In this document: positions 45,021-57,864 of the stretch, in pieces | How positions within the stretch are numbered: position 1 is the stretch's first letter | How the letters are laid out: every line of letters starts with the position of its first letter | Notes under the pieces: model-generated | The model's input: only the letters and a program-made list of their open reading frames with translations | Told to the model about the DNA's origin: nothing | Database searches by the model: none | Program-made: the position numbers and the translations under genes | Source: Eretmocerus hayati | Taxonomy: Eukaryota; Arthropoda; Insecta; Hymenoptera; Aphelinidae | Assembly (NCBI GenBank): GCA_029851415.1 | Contig: CM056741.1 | Coordinates: 90,121,282-90,185,281, forward strand | Length of the DNA: 64,000 bases | Direction of reading: 5' to 3'

Positions 45021-45391
45021 CCGCCATCAAAATTATGCGAAAGTAGACTCCTCCGATTTCGTAGTGCCCATTGAAAGATCAAAATTCAATCCCTAATGAT
45101 GGCGTATTGAGTTTTTGCAACGTTTCAAGTATGTTCCTGGACTCCATATGCTCGATGGAGAATAATCAATTCAACATAATTCTATCCCATATCCTTCAAA
45201 AGAACTCAGATCTCAAATCTTCAAATCAATGAACAAATAGACGACAAAATAAATTTCGCATTCCCAAGGATGGAGTATTGTTGGTGTTAAAATTCCACAC
45301 GACGAGTTCCGGAGAAAATCCGACAAGCACACTCTGACGACCACGTATCGTACATGTGTAACATCCAGTTGCATGTGTAACACCCGGTTAC

Positions 45392-45697
45392 ATGAATGAC
45401 CCGGTTACACGATTTTGTTACATTTGGAATTCAAATCACTTTGGCCACATGCTGTTACTCATTAGCTTTTGGCTGTTTGAATCAAGATACTTGACCCTCA
45501 GAACTGGAAAATCGGAACCATTCAGAATCTCTGCTGACAGACAAATATTCTACCGAAATGTAATTCCAAGGAATTCCCCGTTTGACTTCCAAATCTTTTC
45601 TTGTAGAAAGCCCATTTCACATTCATCACCTCTCTCTAGATCTGTCAATAGTAGAAATCGACACAATCAAACCACATTGATCTTAGAGTATTCATAG
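45392..45697 (+). pseudogene. Duplicated Gag C-terminal segment
   Basis: A 101-codon frame containing SRYLTLRTGKSEPFRISA and IFYRNVIPRNSP, clearly related to the end of the Gag-like protein (SKYVSLRTGYSEPFRSSI, LFQNIS). It has no independent start signal I trust, so it may be a partial tandem duplication of the gag 3' end. Confidence 0.55.
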
Positions 45698-48600
45698 AAT
45701 AACTAACGAACATCAACCCTTCATCTTATTTAAGATTCACAACCTTTCAAACTCTCGGTAGTGTACCTCACAAGGATCCTGAAAAAGAAGAAAAAAAAGG
45801 GCATTATCGACCCATGTAACATGCTGTAACATGGTGTTACATAAGTAACAGACTGTGACCTGTAACATGGTGTTACATGGGTAACAGGTTGTTGCAGGTG
45901 CGGTGTTCAAATTAGACTCTCTGTTGACATCATATGGCCTATGATGGTTTAAAAATATTACATTCATGCAGGCGCCCCCCCCCCTCCATATATCCAGTTC
46001 AAATAATTTCTACTACATACTTCCGAGAAAAATGATGAAAAATTGAAAAACCGGAAAATCAAGAAAATGGGAGTACTACAAAGATACGTTGACCATTGTT
46101 AGTTCATTCGTAGGTCTGACTTCTGGACACGACCTTATCTCTTGAATATTTTTAAATCAATGGGAATTATGTCTTTTGAATAAGATCCGTCGAAATTTCC
46201 TTCTCCAAATATTTTATTGTTGATATGCCTCCATGAAATTCATCGTGACAAATTTAGTTTTTCCCCGTATATTAAAGTTTCAATATCAACAAAACATGAT
46301 TTTGTGAGAAATGGAAACTTAAATTAACACATAGTCAATTTTACAAATTCAAGAGACGGATTTGCTCGGCCCTATCCACCTGACCGACATCCAAAAGAAT
46401 TGAGAACAAATCAATCGAGAGTGATGGACCCCTTCGGAATCTAATCAAAGTCTTGAAAACTTCAATTTCCTACTCGGTGTCCTCGACATAGCACACTATC
46501 TTTTTGTAGAAGAATAATGCGTATAATCCCCATACGTCAAAATCATGCATTGATTCCGGCAAATCTTCAACTCTCCTACACAGTACACATCCAAATCACA
46601 AAAAAAACACCCTCGGCACGCTCTTCATTGATTCGCATGTTCCTCCGGCGTAAGAACCTCTTTGAGATCCAATCATCGAACTACATGAATGACACAAAGG
46701 AAAATGCACAAAAAAAAAAAAAAAAAAAAATCACTTGTAACACAACTGTTAGATCAGGAAAATCCAACTCACATGAACCTAACGGATTCAGGTGACTACC
46801 GGGAACCGGAACATATTTTCAATTTCCATGATTTCAAGGAAAAATCGTAATAATCTATACAAGTGCAATCGCACAAATATTCACGTCCAACGATTTGAAA
46901 TCCCGAAACTGTACTGAGACTATGACTAAAAGACACTATTGAACCTGCACTTGACACCACGTTGACTTGGGAGAACTGCGTTGAAGTTGCTGACACCGAA
47001 ATTCTTTATTTTATACACATTGCAATAATCTGATGGCACCTCCAGTTTTGACTTCTGAGCTCAGGCATCAATGAAATCATGCGAATATAATCTCAAAATC
47101 AAGGGCCTGTCAAATTTTATTCATTAATCGGAACTGACCTTGTGACTAGAAATTCGGGAGATTCTCTATGAAAACACATATAATTATGTCGAATTCAGTC
47201 CCGCATAGATATAAGAATTTGCAATCCGAAACAAAAGTTGATAATAACGATTATCAATAAATTTACTCAATTTATTTCTACATAGATCTAGAGATATGTG
47301 ATCAGATATAGAAAATAATTGTAATAATTATCCATTAAGGAATCGTATGGATGAACGTCCACACCACATTTCGGAAAATCTCAATAATCATTTCCAAATT
47401 ATAGCGAGCATCAACTCCTTGTTAACTTTCTAAAAATGATGCGATTTTCACAAGAAAAATGAATGTATACACAAATTTTTATAAAGACAACAAAACACAG
47501 GATTGCAAACTTTTTTGCAATAGATCATCAATAGATTCCGAAATTCAATTAATAATGCAAAATCATCAATCGATTTTTCCTCGTAAACACCCTATTTCGG
47601 AAACTACCATATTTGCAGAACATTGCTTACAATAAATTGTTAAGATAACTACACACTCTCACACAATAACACCATCCTACATATACTATACGAAAGTTTT
47701 CTAGAACTTCTCAAGATCGACAGTGACGAACGTGTAGTGGACCTATTACTGCCCTCAGGATCAGGGGCATGCCAAACTGAAGACTTTTTGCAATGATGTG
47801 ATGACGCAAACTACCCGTGAAAAGCGGAATGTGAGTGTCTCCATGTGTAACATGATTTACTGTACAGCTGAGGAGCCTCATACACATGGTATAAGGTCAA
47901 GTGAACATGTAACACACTCAATGGAAAACGTCCAAACCCTGGATGTGTGTAACATGGAGTTACAATACGTACAGGTGGGGCGCCAGTTACATCGGCCCCC
48001 TCTCCTCAATGCTCGCCATCAACTCCGCCACACACGTCGGAAGTAACACACAGCAGCTTGTTACACACCGTTGAGCCTTTGCTTGCAGCCAACGCAGCAG
48101 ACAGCGCATCACGCGGTATTTTACCGATGATTCCTGTGGGGATCCTCTCTTACAATAGCGGCATGCAAATTATGGCATCAGAAGCGGGAAATTCTCAACT
48201 GCACCGTACGGCTCCGATCACATTAATCAGCAATATTCTTCTGAAAAAAGGAGCAACACATCATCCGCGGGCCTCCTTCAATAGAGAATTCGCAGCAAAT
48301 CGAGATGGTTATGATCGACCCTGGTCACGGTGTGATAAATCTGCGACGAATATTCCAGACATCCTAATGCAAGGAGAACCAATAGCCACGCTACCAACCT
48401 CTCGATATCAACACCAATCGAGTGACGAATCTTCAGTTCAGTGACATTAGCGATGCAGAATCTGACGGATCGTCATACTACCCGACGGGAAGGCAAACCA
48501 GAGACGGAGGACGCAAGAGTGCAGGGATAGAAAGAGGGCCGTAGCAACGACCCCAACTGATGTTAATTGTGTGAACATCAACACAAAAAGGATTGACTCA

Positions 48601-48740
48601 CCCAGTGATACATGTTCAAGGGGCGCACAAACGCCAAGGCAGATGTATTATATATGTTGAAATTCCAAGTTACAGACTTCACTTGCACTAGATGCAAGAA
48701 TCGCCCTCCAAAATCATCAAATCCGCCTATTGGATGAATA

Positions 48741-48786
<46 letters not shown>

Positions 48787-48892
48787 TAAGGTATTATTAT
48801 GTAATAATTATAAGTTAACATCATTGGAAATTTGTATTTTTTTTAATCTAATTTCTGCCGCCCCGGTGACATTCTCGGGACGAGAATGGACT
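45698..48892 (+). other. Gene-free interior of the 7.6-kb element
   Basis: About 3.2 kb without recognised protein. It holds a C run (45975), poly-A (46711-46730), a (CA)n run (48743-48783) and repeated GTTACA/TGTAAC words around 45818-45895 and 47840-48060. A 128-codon frame at 48058-48444 is unrecognised. In an autonomous element this is where pol would be. Confidence 0.7.
48743..48783. repeat. (CA)n microsatellite
   Basis: About 20 CA units inside the LTR element, near its 3' LTR. Confidence 0.95.
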
Positions 48893-48903
48893 GACAGGGG
48901 AGG
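48893..48903 (+). promoter_or_regulatory. Polypurine tract of the 7.6-kb element
   Basis: GACAGGGGAGG directly before the 3' LTR start at 48904, the expected plus-strand primer position. Confidence 0.65.
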
Positions 48904-49964
48904 TGTGGCGTCCCAGACGACGCAACAGTTGAAATAATATTTCTCAACGTGGAGAAATATTATTTCGACTTGATCAGCAGAGAACGTATAAGCAGGTCAG
49001 TAAATCAGCAGAATCAAAGCATTAGCCAATAACTGGATGTTACACATGTTACATGTAACATGTGTAACAGACCATGAGAAATTCAACAAAGAGCTCTGCC
49101 AGCATTGTAACACATGTGTTACAATCGAAAGTAGAACACTTTCAAAATCATTTTTTCAGTCGAATCATCAAAATTAACTTGTGTCCGCGCGTATAAATTG
49201 GAACAACAACATTCATTCTCCGATTTAGTCTGTGACAAAGCTCTGCCCGGTAGTGGGCTACGTACGTCTCAAAATTCACTTAACCACTCACCTAAGTGCG
49301 CGTAGAGAACGCACGAAAAAGTCAAGTTAAAAGTGCGGACACGTAAGCTTGATCTGATCCCGTCGAAAAGTAGGCCGACGTTATCCGCCTCAGCTGTAAA
49401 GGGCCAGCTCCGAATCTGCTCTCACCTGCTTATCAGTTCCTGCCTCGAAGAATATCATCTCTCGAGTAGTTCTGTAAGTTCGTCTAATTTTAAGTCACGC
49501 AAATTGTATTTAGATATTAAGGTTCTATATTTTGTTCAAGACATTATAATTTGGTTTGAATAAATCCAAAACTCATTTGCTAATTATACGTTATTATTTT
49601 CTGAAGATTTTACAATCGAATATTTCATCCATATTGAAACTATTAAAATCAAATTGATCATTTCTAAAAATCCAAATTCAATCAATTATTACTTCTGAAA
49701 TCTACATTCCAAATTTCTAAGATCACTCCAATCATTTCTTTAAAACTACAATTCATTTGATCCAATTTTGATGAACAAATATCTCTCAATCTGGAATATT
49801 CATACGCAACCAGAGACCAGCAATATATATATATACATCCAGTCAGAAGCCTCAACGCAATAACAGAGAATAGGTAAGTGCAACTGGGCAGTCCGCCCGT
49901 GAGCTGTTCACACGAACTCAAATAATTTATTTGTTACCCCGAGCCCTCCGCTCGGGTCATAACA
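48904..49964 (+). repeat. 3' LTR, 1061 bp
   Basis: Matches the 5' LTR along its whole length at an offset of 6530, apart from six fewer bases in the AT run near 49824-49834. Followed by TATT and the resumed element E. Confidence 0.95.
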
Positions 49965-50431
49965 TATTATTCCAAAGTTCAAATCTAGTGCTTTTCAACA
50001 CTGATTCAATGTCACAGCTTCAAAACTTTGGGATAAATTACCACGTTTTCTCTCCGATTTGCCACGAGACTCCCCTAGTTTGGATGTTTTTTGAAGTCAC
50101 CTGATCCGATATTTTACCAGTCTTGACTGTAACCGAGATGATTGATGATCTATGTATCACCATCAGGAGACCTCCTGATCGATCGAACGCTTACTATTTA
50201 TTTTGTTTATGTTGATGAATTCATCGATCAAATTCCTCTTTACACGCATTCTACATTCATGTGTTTATCTTTACGTTAACTATACAAATGTTCGTTTATT
50301 TTATTTTCGTTGATTTTATTCGTAGTCTTAAGATTTTATGTTATATACCATATGTCACATACTCCTGTATCATTCTCGTGCCCCTTGGAACCCATTGTCC
50401 CCGGGTAAATCATCTATATTGATCAATCAAT
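49965..50431 (+). mobile_element. CR1/L2-like element E, 3' end
   Basis: Continuation of E after the LTR insertion. 50010-50090 reads as its C-terminal KLWDKLPRFLSDLP stretch, homologous to element D's YWNELPRAIS. The 3' noncoding part includes CCCATTGTCCCCGGG and an ATCAATCAAT tail, as in D. The tail is followed by CTCTCGCT, matching the sequence before E. Confidence 0.82.
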
Positions 50432-50444
50432 CTCTCGCTGAGCA

Positions 50445-50828
50445 ATGGAAGGAGCGCTGAATTCGTACGAGAGCGACGAAAAAGTAAGGAACCGGTTCGC
50501 CATTCGGAAAGAATCGACAACCATAAAGTTCACGCACAGGAGGTATTCCATCCGATCGATCACATGCCCACAACGGGGGTTCTCCGATGCACCTATGCAC
50601 CGCAACGAGCGGTCCGTTTATCCACCTCCTCACGCAATATGTGACCCTGACGGTTTGGCGACAATGATACATGTTTCCGATGTATCACGAGCTAGTTGTT
50701 GCGTTCTGGGTGTCAAATCCGGAATCGGCTGCGATGATCCACATCGTCAGCTGAGCGTCCAACACCTAAGCTCAGCGATGATGCATCTGTGGTCGGCAGA
50801 ATCCATACCCATACCCGGCAAACTGTGA
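50445..50828 (+). CDS. Unrecognised 127-codon frame
   Basis: It begins just after the end of element E and shows no domain, signal peptide or membrane segment. The frame ends near a GTGAGT at 50826-50831 that could be a splice donor, so an exon is conceivable. The reverse strand is also open over part of it, which weakens the case. Treat as hypothetical. Confidence 0.2.
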   Translation: MEGALNSYESDEKVRNRFAIRKESTTIKFTHRRYSIRSITCPQRGFSDAPMHRNERSVYPPPHAICDPDGLATMIHVSDVSRASCCVLGVKSGIGCDDPHRQLSVQHLSSAMMHLWSAESIPIPGKL

Positions 50829-51220
50829 GTTCCCTTTCCTCTTGCCTCTCGATCCCGTGATTTCACATCGATATCCTAATTTGTTATCATCGAACTCGTA
50901 GATTCCGCCAAAGTTTCCATCAAGTTGATTCATGGCGAGCTATTCATTTTACTGACCATGTACTCATCTGTGCGCTTCGTCATATGTATTAATTTTCATA
51001 ATAGCCCCGAAGAAGCCAACGCATAAGCTGGTGAAAAGTCGACCAAATAGGTTCGTAATGATGTCCGTTGAACCCACACATTCATCTAGTCAATCATATC
51101 CAAAAGCACGGACATATATCAAGATCTACAAACATGTACCTAAACCTCCAAAAAACCCCGGGCCCGTGACACAAGAGCTAATAATATTGGAAATAATGAC
51201 TCATATACATTGTATCGTCG
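50829..51220. other. No gene recognised
   Basis: About 390 bp of flank before the large foldback structure. Nothing supportable. Confidence 0.5.
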
Positions 51221-51645
51221 CCCCCGGAGAAGAAAAACACTCTCTGGATCACCGATGAAGAGTAACACCTTCTGGATGCGTTCATGAAAAGAAACACCAT
51301 CCATATCCCAGGACAAAGATTAAGACATATTTTCAACCAGCGACGAAGGATAACGCCTCGCAGTAGCTTCCGGCGAATAGTTATATACGCTCGTAACAAC
51401 CGGCGGATATGAACACATTGCCCGTAATAGCGACGAAGAGTAACATTTGCCAGAAGCCCGGACGAAGAAAAACACCTCTCGTAAGCCCAGACGGAAGAAA
51501 ACACCTGCCGTAAGCCCCGACGGAAAAAAAACAGCTGCGGTATTCCCGGACGAAGAAAAACACCTCCCATAAACCACCACGAGGAAAAACACCTGCTGTA
51601 TGCCCCGACGAAGAAAAACACCTCTCGTAAGCTCCGACGCACACT
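51221..51645. repeat. About 36-bp minisatellite, left arm
   Basis: Units built on CGACGAAGAAAAACACCT plus a GTAAGCCC-like spacer. They are most regular at 51460-51645 and decayed toward 51221. The period near 36 bp keeps several frames open on the minus strand, giving spurious Phe/Ser-rich proteins. Confidence 0.85.
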
Positions 51646-52045
51646 CGGGCAAGGAAGTCGAATATGGGTACGGCCCAGCCCTGCGCGAATTCTCAACGGA
51701 TCGGGATGGGGGAATTGCGATTCTCTTCCTTTTATCCAGCTCTCCAAAATCTTCCTACCAAGATTCTGATTCAGACTTTTTTCCATTGAAACTAGGTGAA
51801 GTGTGGAACAGTGGACAAAGAGTCTCCTCAATATTCAATCGATGGGTCGGGGTAGGTTTTTATACGCCGAATGATCCGCAAAACGTTTTTGTCCACAGAT
51901 TCAAGTACGTGGATGCTGGGGGAGTACCTATATATTCATCTTCCGAATCGTATCGGAGTATATGTGCTCAGAAATCCGTGGAATTGCTGAAACTTGTTAA
52001 AACGGGGAGACTCTTGATTCCCAAGAATCCTAGAGGGGTAATCGC

Positions 52046-52440
52046 GAATGTGCCACGTTGAACTCACCTGGGTAACCTTCCTACATCATTCATCCGTCAT
52101 TTCCCCCGACCTAGAAGTACGTGGATATACCTAGAGGACTTTGAGAGATGTTACAGCAGTTTTTGGTGCAAGGAGCTTTGCAAAACAGTGCGAATTCGTT
52201 CAAAGTCATGAATTCTCGAAGAGTAATTGCGAATGTGCCACGTCAAACTCACCTGGAACACCTTCCTTCATCATTCATCCATCATCCCCCCTAACCTAGA
52301 AGTACGTGGATACACCTAGAGGACTTTAAGAGATGTTACAGCAGTTTTTGGTGCAAGGAGCTTTGCAAGACAGCGCAAATCCGTTAAAAGTCATGGATCC
52401 TCGAGGATTAATTGTGAATGTGTCACGCTGAACTCACCTA
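52046..52440. repeat. About 185-bp tandem repeat
   Basis: The word GAATGTG(C/T)CACG recurs at 52046, 52231 and 52416, a 185-bp period. Units share GAAGTACGTGGATA, AGAGATGTTACAGCAG and TTTTTGGTGCAAGGAGC. An inverted equivalent lies at about 53960-54200. Confidence 0.85.
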
Positions 52441-52449
52441 AGACCAGTG

Positions 52450-53944
52450 ATTCGGGATCTCTCTTGTCCCAGTCTTATCCAATGTAGGGGCCTTCCCAGC
52501 ACGAATAGCTCTGATGTCGTGTTTCAACACTAAGATACTTATTCCCCCAGGAGCTCACGGGATTCGAGTTATCTAGATTATGGTTATTTCGAGACCGATC
52601 GATGAGTTGGTGACTACCGGAATTTCATTCAAGCTCAGCAAACTTCAATTCTCTGAAAAAATCAGAGTTGTCCCGAGAAATGTCATTTCTATTATCCTCA
52701 TCCAACTGCATCGAGATTCTGTTCCAACCAAATGATAAACATTGCCAAGAAAACCTGAGTCTAGATGCTTTGAATTCCCCTAGAAAAACTTCCTCGAAAA
52801 AAGACTCAAAATACAGGAAAATATTTTGGCAATAATCATCTTCTTCTCGTATCTCCATCTCCGACTAATCCATCCAACTTTCAATGGCCTGAAGGTATCC
52901 TTTTTCGGCATCCTAAACCGGTTAGTTGGTATCAAATTTGGTTGAATTCCGTAAATCTCGATCCAAATTGGGTTCTTTCATAAATAAGGGATTTCACTCG
53001 GAACTTAATTTTAATTATCTCTAAACGAAGTTGATCACGCTCCATATCAACCAGACGATAGATATCGCTTGGGGAACTTTGATTTAGATACCCTAAATCC
53101 ACTTGACAACTCTCTCAAAAAAAAAGGATTCGGAAATGGAAAACTATTTCCCCGAGTATTGATCTCTTCAATTGTATTCCCCTCTGGAATCAGTTAATCC
53201 ATTTCCCAGTGACCTGAATGAGGTATTTCTGCGGCATTCCACATCGACAATCGACTGGTTGATTTTGGTCGTTCAACCAATGAATCTATGAATTCCAGAG
53301 AGATTAATTGAAGGGTTGAGCGAGAAGCGTGGAAGAGAAGAACGACACTGCAGATTGAAGTACCTTCACAAAAATGACCATTCTTATCCACCACCGATGA
53401 GTTTCGAAGAGAGAATTCACCTACATAAGAAAAACTTTGCGAGGGAAACCGAATTGGGAGAACTGAATGACTTCGATCGAAGATTTTCAAAATAGAGAAT
53501 TGATTTCAGGAAAAAAATTATGGACTATGCAGTACCATTATTTGATGCAGCAGAATATCTCCTCAGAAGACATATGAATACCACTGTGAGTTATCCCCCC
53601 CCCCCAATCTTCATTTTCCCAATCTTGATCGAAGTTTGATGGGAAATTTCATATATCACTCCAAAATTTTAGTCATCAAGACCCAACATGTGTGTTACTT
53701 TCACCATGAGGAAGCTTTATGCTCATCTTGCCTGTGATTGTATTTTGTCTGATATTTCTATAAACTAAGAAGAAGAACCCTGCGAGATGCTTTTCAGGTG
53801 GCACATTAGCGGCTACACTTCGGGAGCTTCATTCGTATGGACATTCCCCCGAAAATTGCTGCAACAACTTTCGAAGTCCTTCAGTTGTATCGACGTTTTT
53901 CGAGTAGGAATCCAGCCACGAACTCAAAAGTAAATGATAGATAA
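52450..53944. other. Centre of the foldback structure
   Basis: About 1.5 kb between inverted arms. Only frames under 100 codons (such as 53194-53490 minus), none recognised. A C run lies near 53598. Confidence 0.5.
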
Positions 53945-54590
53945 TCGATGAGGGAGGAGATCTCAGGTGAGTTCAACGTAGCACATTTGCGATTACTCCT
54001 CGGGAGTTCATGACTCCGAACGGATTTGCACTGTTTTTCAAGACTTCTTGCACCAAAATTGCTATAACATCTCTCAAAGTCCTCTAGGTGTATCCACGTA
54101 CTTCTAGGTTGGGAGAAATGACAGATGAGTGATGTAGGAAGGTGTCCCAGGTGACTGTTCAACGTGGCACATTTGCGATTACCCCTCAAGAATTCACGAG
54201 AATCGAGTGCGCCCCCATTTTAACAAGTTTCAGTAATTCCATAGAACTCTGAGCACGTATACTCCAATACGATTCAAATGATGAATGAACAGGTAGTTTC
54301 CCAGCCTCCACATGCTTAAATCTGTGAACAAAAACGTTTTGCAGATCATTCGGCGTACGAAAACCTACCCTGACCCATCGACTGAATATTGAGGTGTCTC
54401 TTTGTCCACTGTCTCACACTTGACCTAGTTTCAATAGAAAAAAAGTCTGAATCAAAATCCTGTCGGAGGCATTTCGTAGAGCTGGTAAAAAGGAAGAGAA
54501 TCGCGTTTCTCCCATCCCGATCCGTTAAGAATTCGCGCAGGGCTGGGCCGTGCCCATTTTCGACTTTCTTGCCCGAGTGTGCGACGAAGA
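53945..54590. repeat. Inverted copy of 51640-52450
   Basis: Reverse complement of the left-arm sequence, including the stretches around GGCCCAGCCCTGCGCGAATT (matching 51670) and the 185-bp unit. Substitutions and indels are scattered, so this duplication is old. Confidence 0.8.
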
Positions 54591-55624
54591 AAAACATCTG
54601 GTGGTAATAACCGGAGTTATCTCTGGAAGAATGTTAATTTCAATGTTTTCTGTCAGAAAATACGTTTCTTCTGATCCATCGATACTGTAGACAGAAACTG
54701 CAGTTTTTTTTTTCTCCCGCGAACATAATATTTTACACGAAAATATAAGAAGAAAATTTCGAGAATAGGACTCCTGGAAAATCAGTTTTCCATGTAATCA
54801 AATTTGTTCCGTATAGAAAACAGCTATAACATGAAAACTATAGTCAAAAACAGTATTGCCGTAGACTTTTTAAATGGCCCGAAGATCCTTCCAGTATTAT
54901 TTGTAACTAAAATCGAAGTAGGTATACGCATTGCACCCGAAGAACCGTTTCCTTGTTAGAAATACTTATTGTTCGTCTAGAACGACTCACGAATACACCC
55001 TCAAAGGGAATTACAAAATCTTACAGGCAAGAGGAGCGATCTCATTTTTTACCTTTGAATTGACTCGATCCACCAAGAGAAGAATCTGAGATACGATGCT
55101 TGTTTTTCAGTGACACGTGAACATCTCCAATATAGACTAGATGGTGATACGGCCTGATTCGAAGCTCAAAAATGTTGATGTGTAATAACTCTGTACAAAA
55201 ACGGAACCGAATATTCCCTGAAACCTCCTGGATTTGGTCTTGAGTTCAGGAATTCGATTGACAAAGTATATGAGGATATCTCTGAAACTCTTGATTTTCG
55301 GCCTCAAAAAGTGTCACAGCCCCTGGGAATCGAGATATACGGCTAAAGCTTGTTATCGAGCAAGCAAGATGATTCAAATATGAAGATCGTATGCAATTGG
55401 GTGTTAGAATGTAGTAACGAAAGTCAGAATCGGAATATACTGAACGCTCCACCAATGGTTTCATCGTTTCCCGATGCATTATTCACAAAATTGCGGCTGC
55501 ACAGCCCTCGTTCAAACGAATGGTACTCGTGGAGCGTCCAAAGTTTCCGTGAGTGGAAATTGGTATGATTTTTTGAGTGTATTCGTGACATGTTGACAGT
55601 CTTTGGAGCTCTGTGTCCCCCCTG

Positions 55625-57027
55625 CAGGGTGTCTACCAACACTGGAAAACCGGGAATACCGGGAATTGTCATGGAAAAATTCTTTGCCATGGAAAACCGG
55701 GAATTGTCATGGAAATTTGCAGCAAAATTTGGAATTTCGTGTGAATGGTCACACATGCGACAAATGAATATTCGATTACGAAATTAGTCAACTAAGATAT
55801 GACGGGCGACGCCAGTCAATTGGAGAGTATTGAGATAAATCATCTACATAACTTGGAAAAATACTGAGGCGAGCATCAGGACACTTAATACCTATTGTGT
55901 CTTATGACTTTTTGGGATTCGGGTGCTCTAGATCTTTCCGCCCGCCCCCTCTTTTGTAGGTCTCATTCGACTTCCGCAAGTACGATGATCACAGAATCTA
56001 CTCTAATTTTTTTTTTTTTTTAATATCACTCCAGTATAAAGTGCGGCTACATGAACTCTAAAAAGTAGGATTTGAATCAATTTTCTGAGATTCTCCCCGA
56101 AGTTTTAGGCGATGGTTGGTCGCATTGGTTTTTATTCAGATTTTAGATTTTGACAAGAGTCGAAAAAATATCACGGGAAGATTCAACGGAATTTCTCTGA
56201 AGATGCAATTTTTTATCGTATTTCTCGGACGATCAAGGGCGTTCTATAGTGATTGCTATTCCAGTGCGGTGTATACTGTCCCAGTCTAAATTATTGACAC
56301 CTGAACAAAAGCTAAAAAAACCCACGCAAAGTTTTGAAAGAGTTCTCGGTTCTCGGGTTGGTACCTCATAATCAATCATAAATCACCCATGATTGTTAAC
56401 AAATTTAGGAAGGAGAATGAGTTTCTGTGCGATTCTGTCCGCGGCACAAATAAGTACCACCTCAATTGTTTCTAGCCATTCAGATAATTTTTCTGTCGAT
56501 GTTGAGCATGTACTATTGAATTCGGAAAAAAGAGAGAAAAAACTGCTTCTCCGCACAATTCTGATTACAGCTTAACACTTTTGCTGCGGTGGGGCCCACC
56601 GGTGTGGACGGCCCCGCGTGTCTTTCTCCCAGTGCTGAGAATTTTGGCCTTAAGGGAAATAACATTGCGCAGGGCCCACCGGTGGGCCCGCCGTACCTGG
56701 GAAAAGAACACCGATTTCAGCCTCCGCAGCAAATGTGTTGATAAATTTTCACTCGAATTTGATCCAAGACGTTTCAATTTTCAGCCTTGACGACTCGGTT
56801 CCTTTTTTTGTTTGGAGATACGGTTTTTGTTCAAGTATTGATCATTTCGACGGGGATAGCAGTATGATCCATTGCTTTCGGAAGTTGATGCACATCTTGT
56901 ATCAATTGAACTCTTCAGAACGTGTTTTTACTTCACTTCCACAAGTGTCCTGGAAAGATGACGAAAATGGCCTGGGAAATCGGGAATTGTCATGGAAATT
57001 CTTCAGGGATCATTGGTAAACACCCTG
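55625..57027. mobile_element. Candidate hAT-like element, non-coding
   Basis: Ends are CAGGGTGTCTACCAA and the complement of CAGGGTGTTTACCAA. CAGGG-type ends are common in hAT transposons. Near both ends the word CGGGAATTGTCATGGAAA recurs in direct orientation as subterminal repeats. I do not see an 8-bp target duplication (CCCCCCTG on the left, CCCTTACC on the right). No transposase frame. Confidence 0.5.
56682..56699. repeat. Perfect 18-bp GC palindrome
   Basis: GGGCCCACCGGTGGGCCC is self-complementary. A related imperfect one, GGGCCCACCGGTGTGGACGG, lies about 95 bp upstream near 56593. Confidence 0.85.
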
Positions 57028-57864
57028 CCCTTACCGCGCGTGTGTCTTACCAAAAGCTGTGGGATTGGACATGTTGTACGCACATTCTCTTTTTCGTTTT
57101 CTCCGGTTCCCTGGCTTTCCCGTCAAAGCACATAGGTCTAAAGCAGCTCAATTTTTTCGGTTTCTCATGGAGAATACGATGAAGATCCTCCACAGTGTCT
57201 CTAGATTACGCTCCACGAGCTGTAGCGTCCAAAGCAAGTCAAGAATTTTGCACCAAAAATCTGTCACACTCACATCTCTACGTGTCACGGCTGAGCACAG
57301 TGAGGCACACCCTTCTCCACTAGAAAAATCATAACTTTGGACCATTAGAAATCAGCCTGAGAAAGTACAGAATTTGATCAGAAACGCTCCACTCACGAGA
57401 GCCTGCCAAATTTCAAGAGTCTGACGCTGTGACACGTAAATTCCTTGCTTTTTGGGTGTTTTCTCGGACATGATTGACTCTAGTATCTCCCCACATTTAC
57501 TACTCAAGCTCCAACTTGTTGACCACTCTCAAGACATTCAAACGAAGATAGTTTGATAGGTTAGACCTGAAGAAACGTCCTACGATCAGTTTGGCTGAGC
57601 TGTGACAGCGAAAGTCAAAAGTTCCAGAGATATCCTCATATTGTGAACTAAACGTCCTTCGATAGGGAGTAGTCTTGATGAATGTCAACATAAGAAATTA
57701 TTGAATGGGTGATATTTACAAAACGTTCTTGGCTTGAAGCAGAGGTGATGACGCTCTCTGCTGATTGCAACGCCCAGACATAATTTTCCCTCCAAATATG
57801 GATTAAAATGCCTTTCAACATCATGGAAAACTCTCAGATGTTCTCTTTGCCGAACTATATTGAG

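Larger units (their letters stand above)
42374..49964 (+). mobile_element. 7.6-kb non-autonomous LTR retrotransposon (Gag-only)
   Basis: Two LTRs of 1067 and 1061 bp flank 5.5 kb that encodes one Gag-like protein and no recognisable protease, RT, RNase H or integrase. The LTRs appear identical by eye except for the length of one AT run, so the insertion is recent. A 4-bp TATT duplication, TG...CA ends, a TGG primer site and a purine-rich tract before the 3' LTR complete the structure. It must rely on another element's enzymes, like LARD-type elements but with a retained gag. Confidence 0.92.

Noticed and set aside
51178..51831. 217-codon minus-strand frame rich in Phe/Ser, plus overlapping 110- and 87-codon frames
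   Set aside because: All are read through the 36-bp minisatellite, whose period is a multiple of three; openness in several frames is a repeat artefact.
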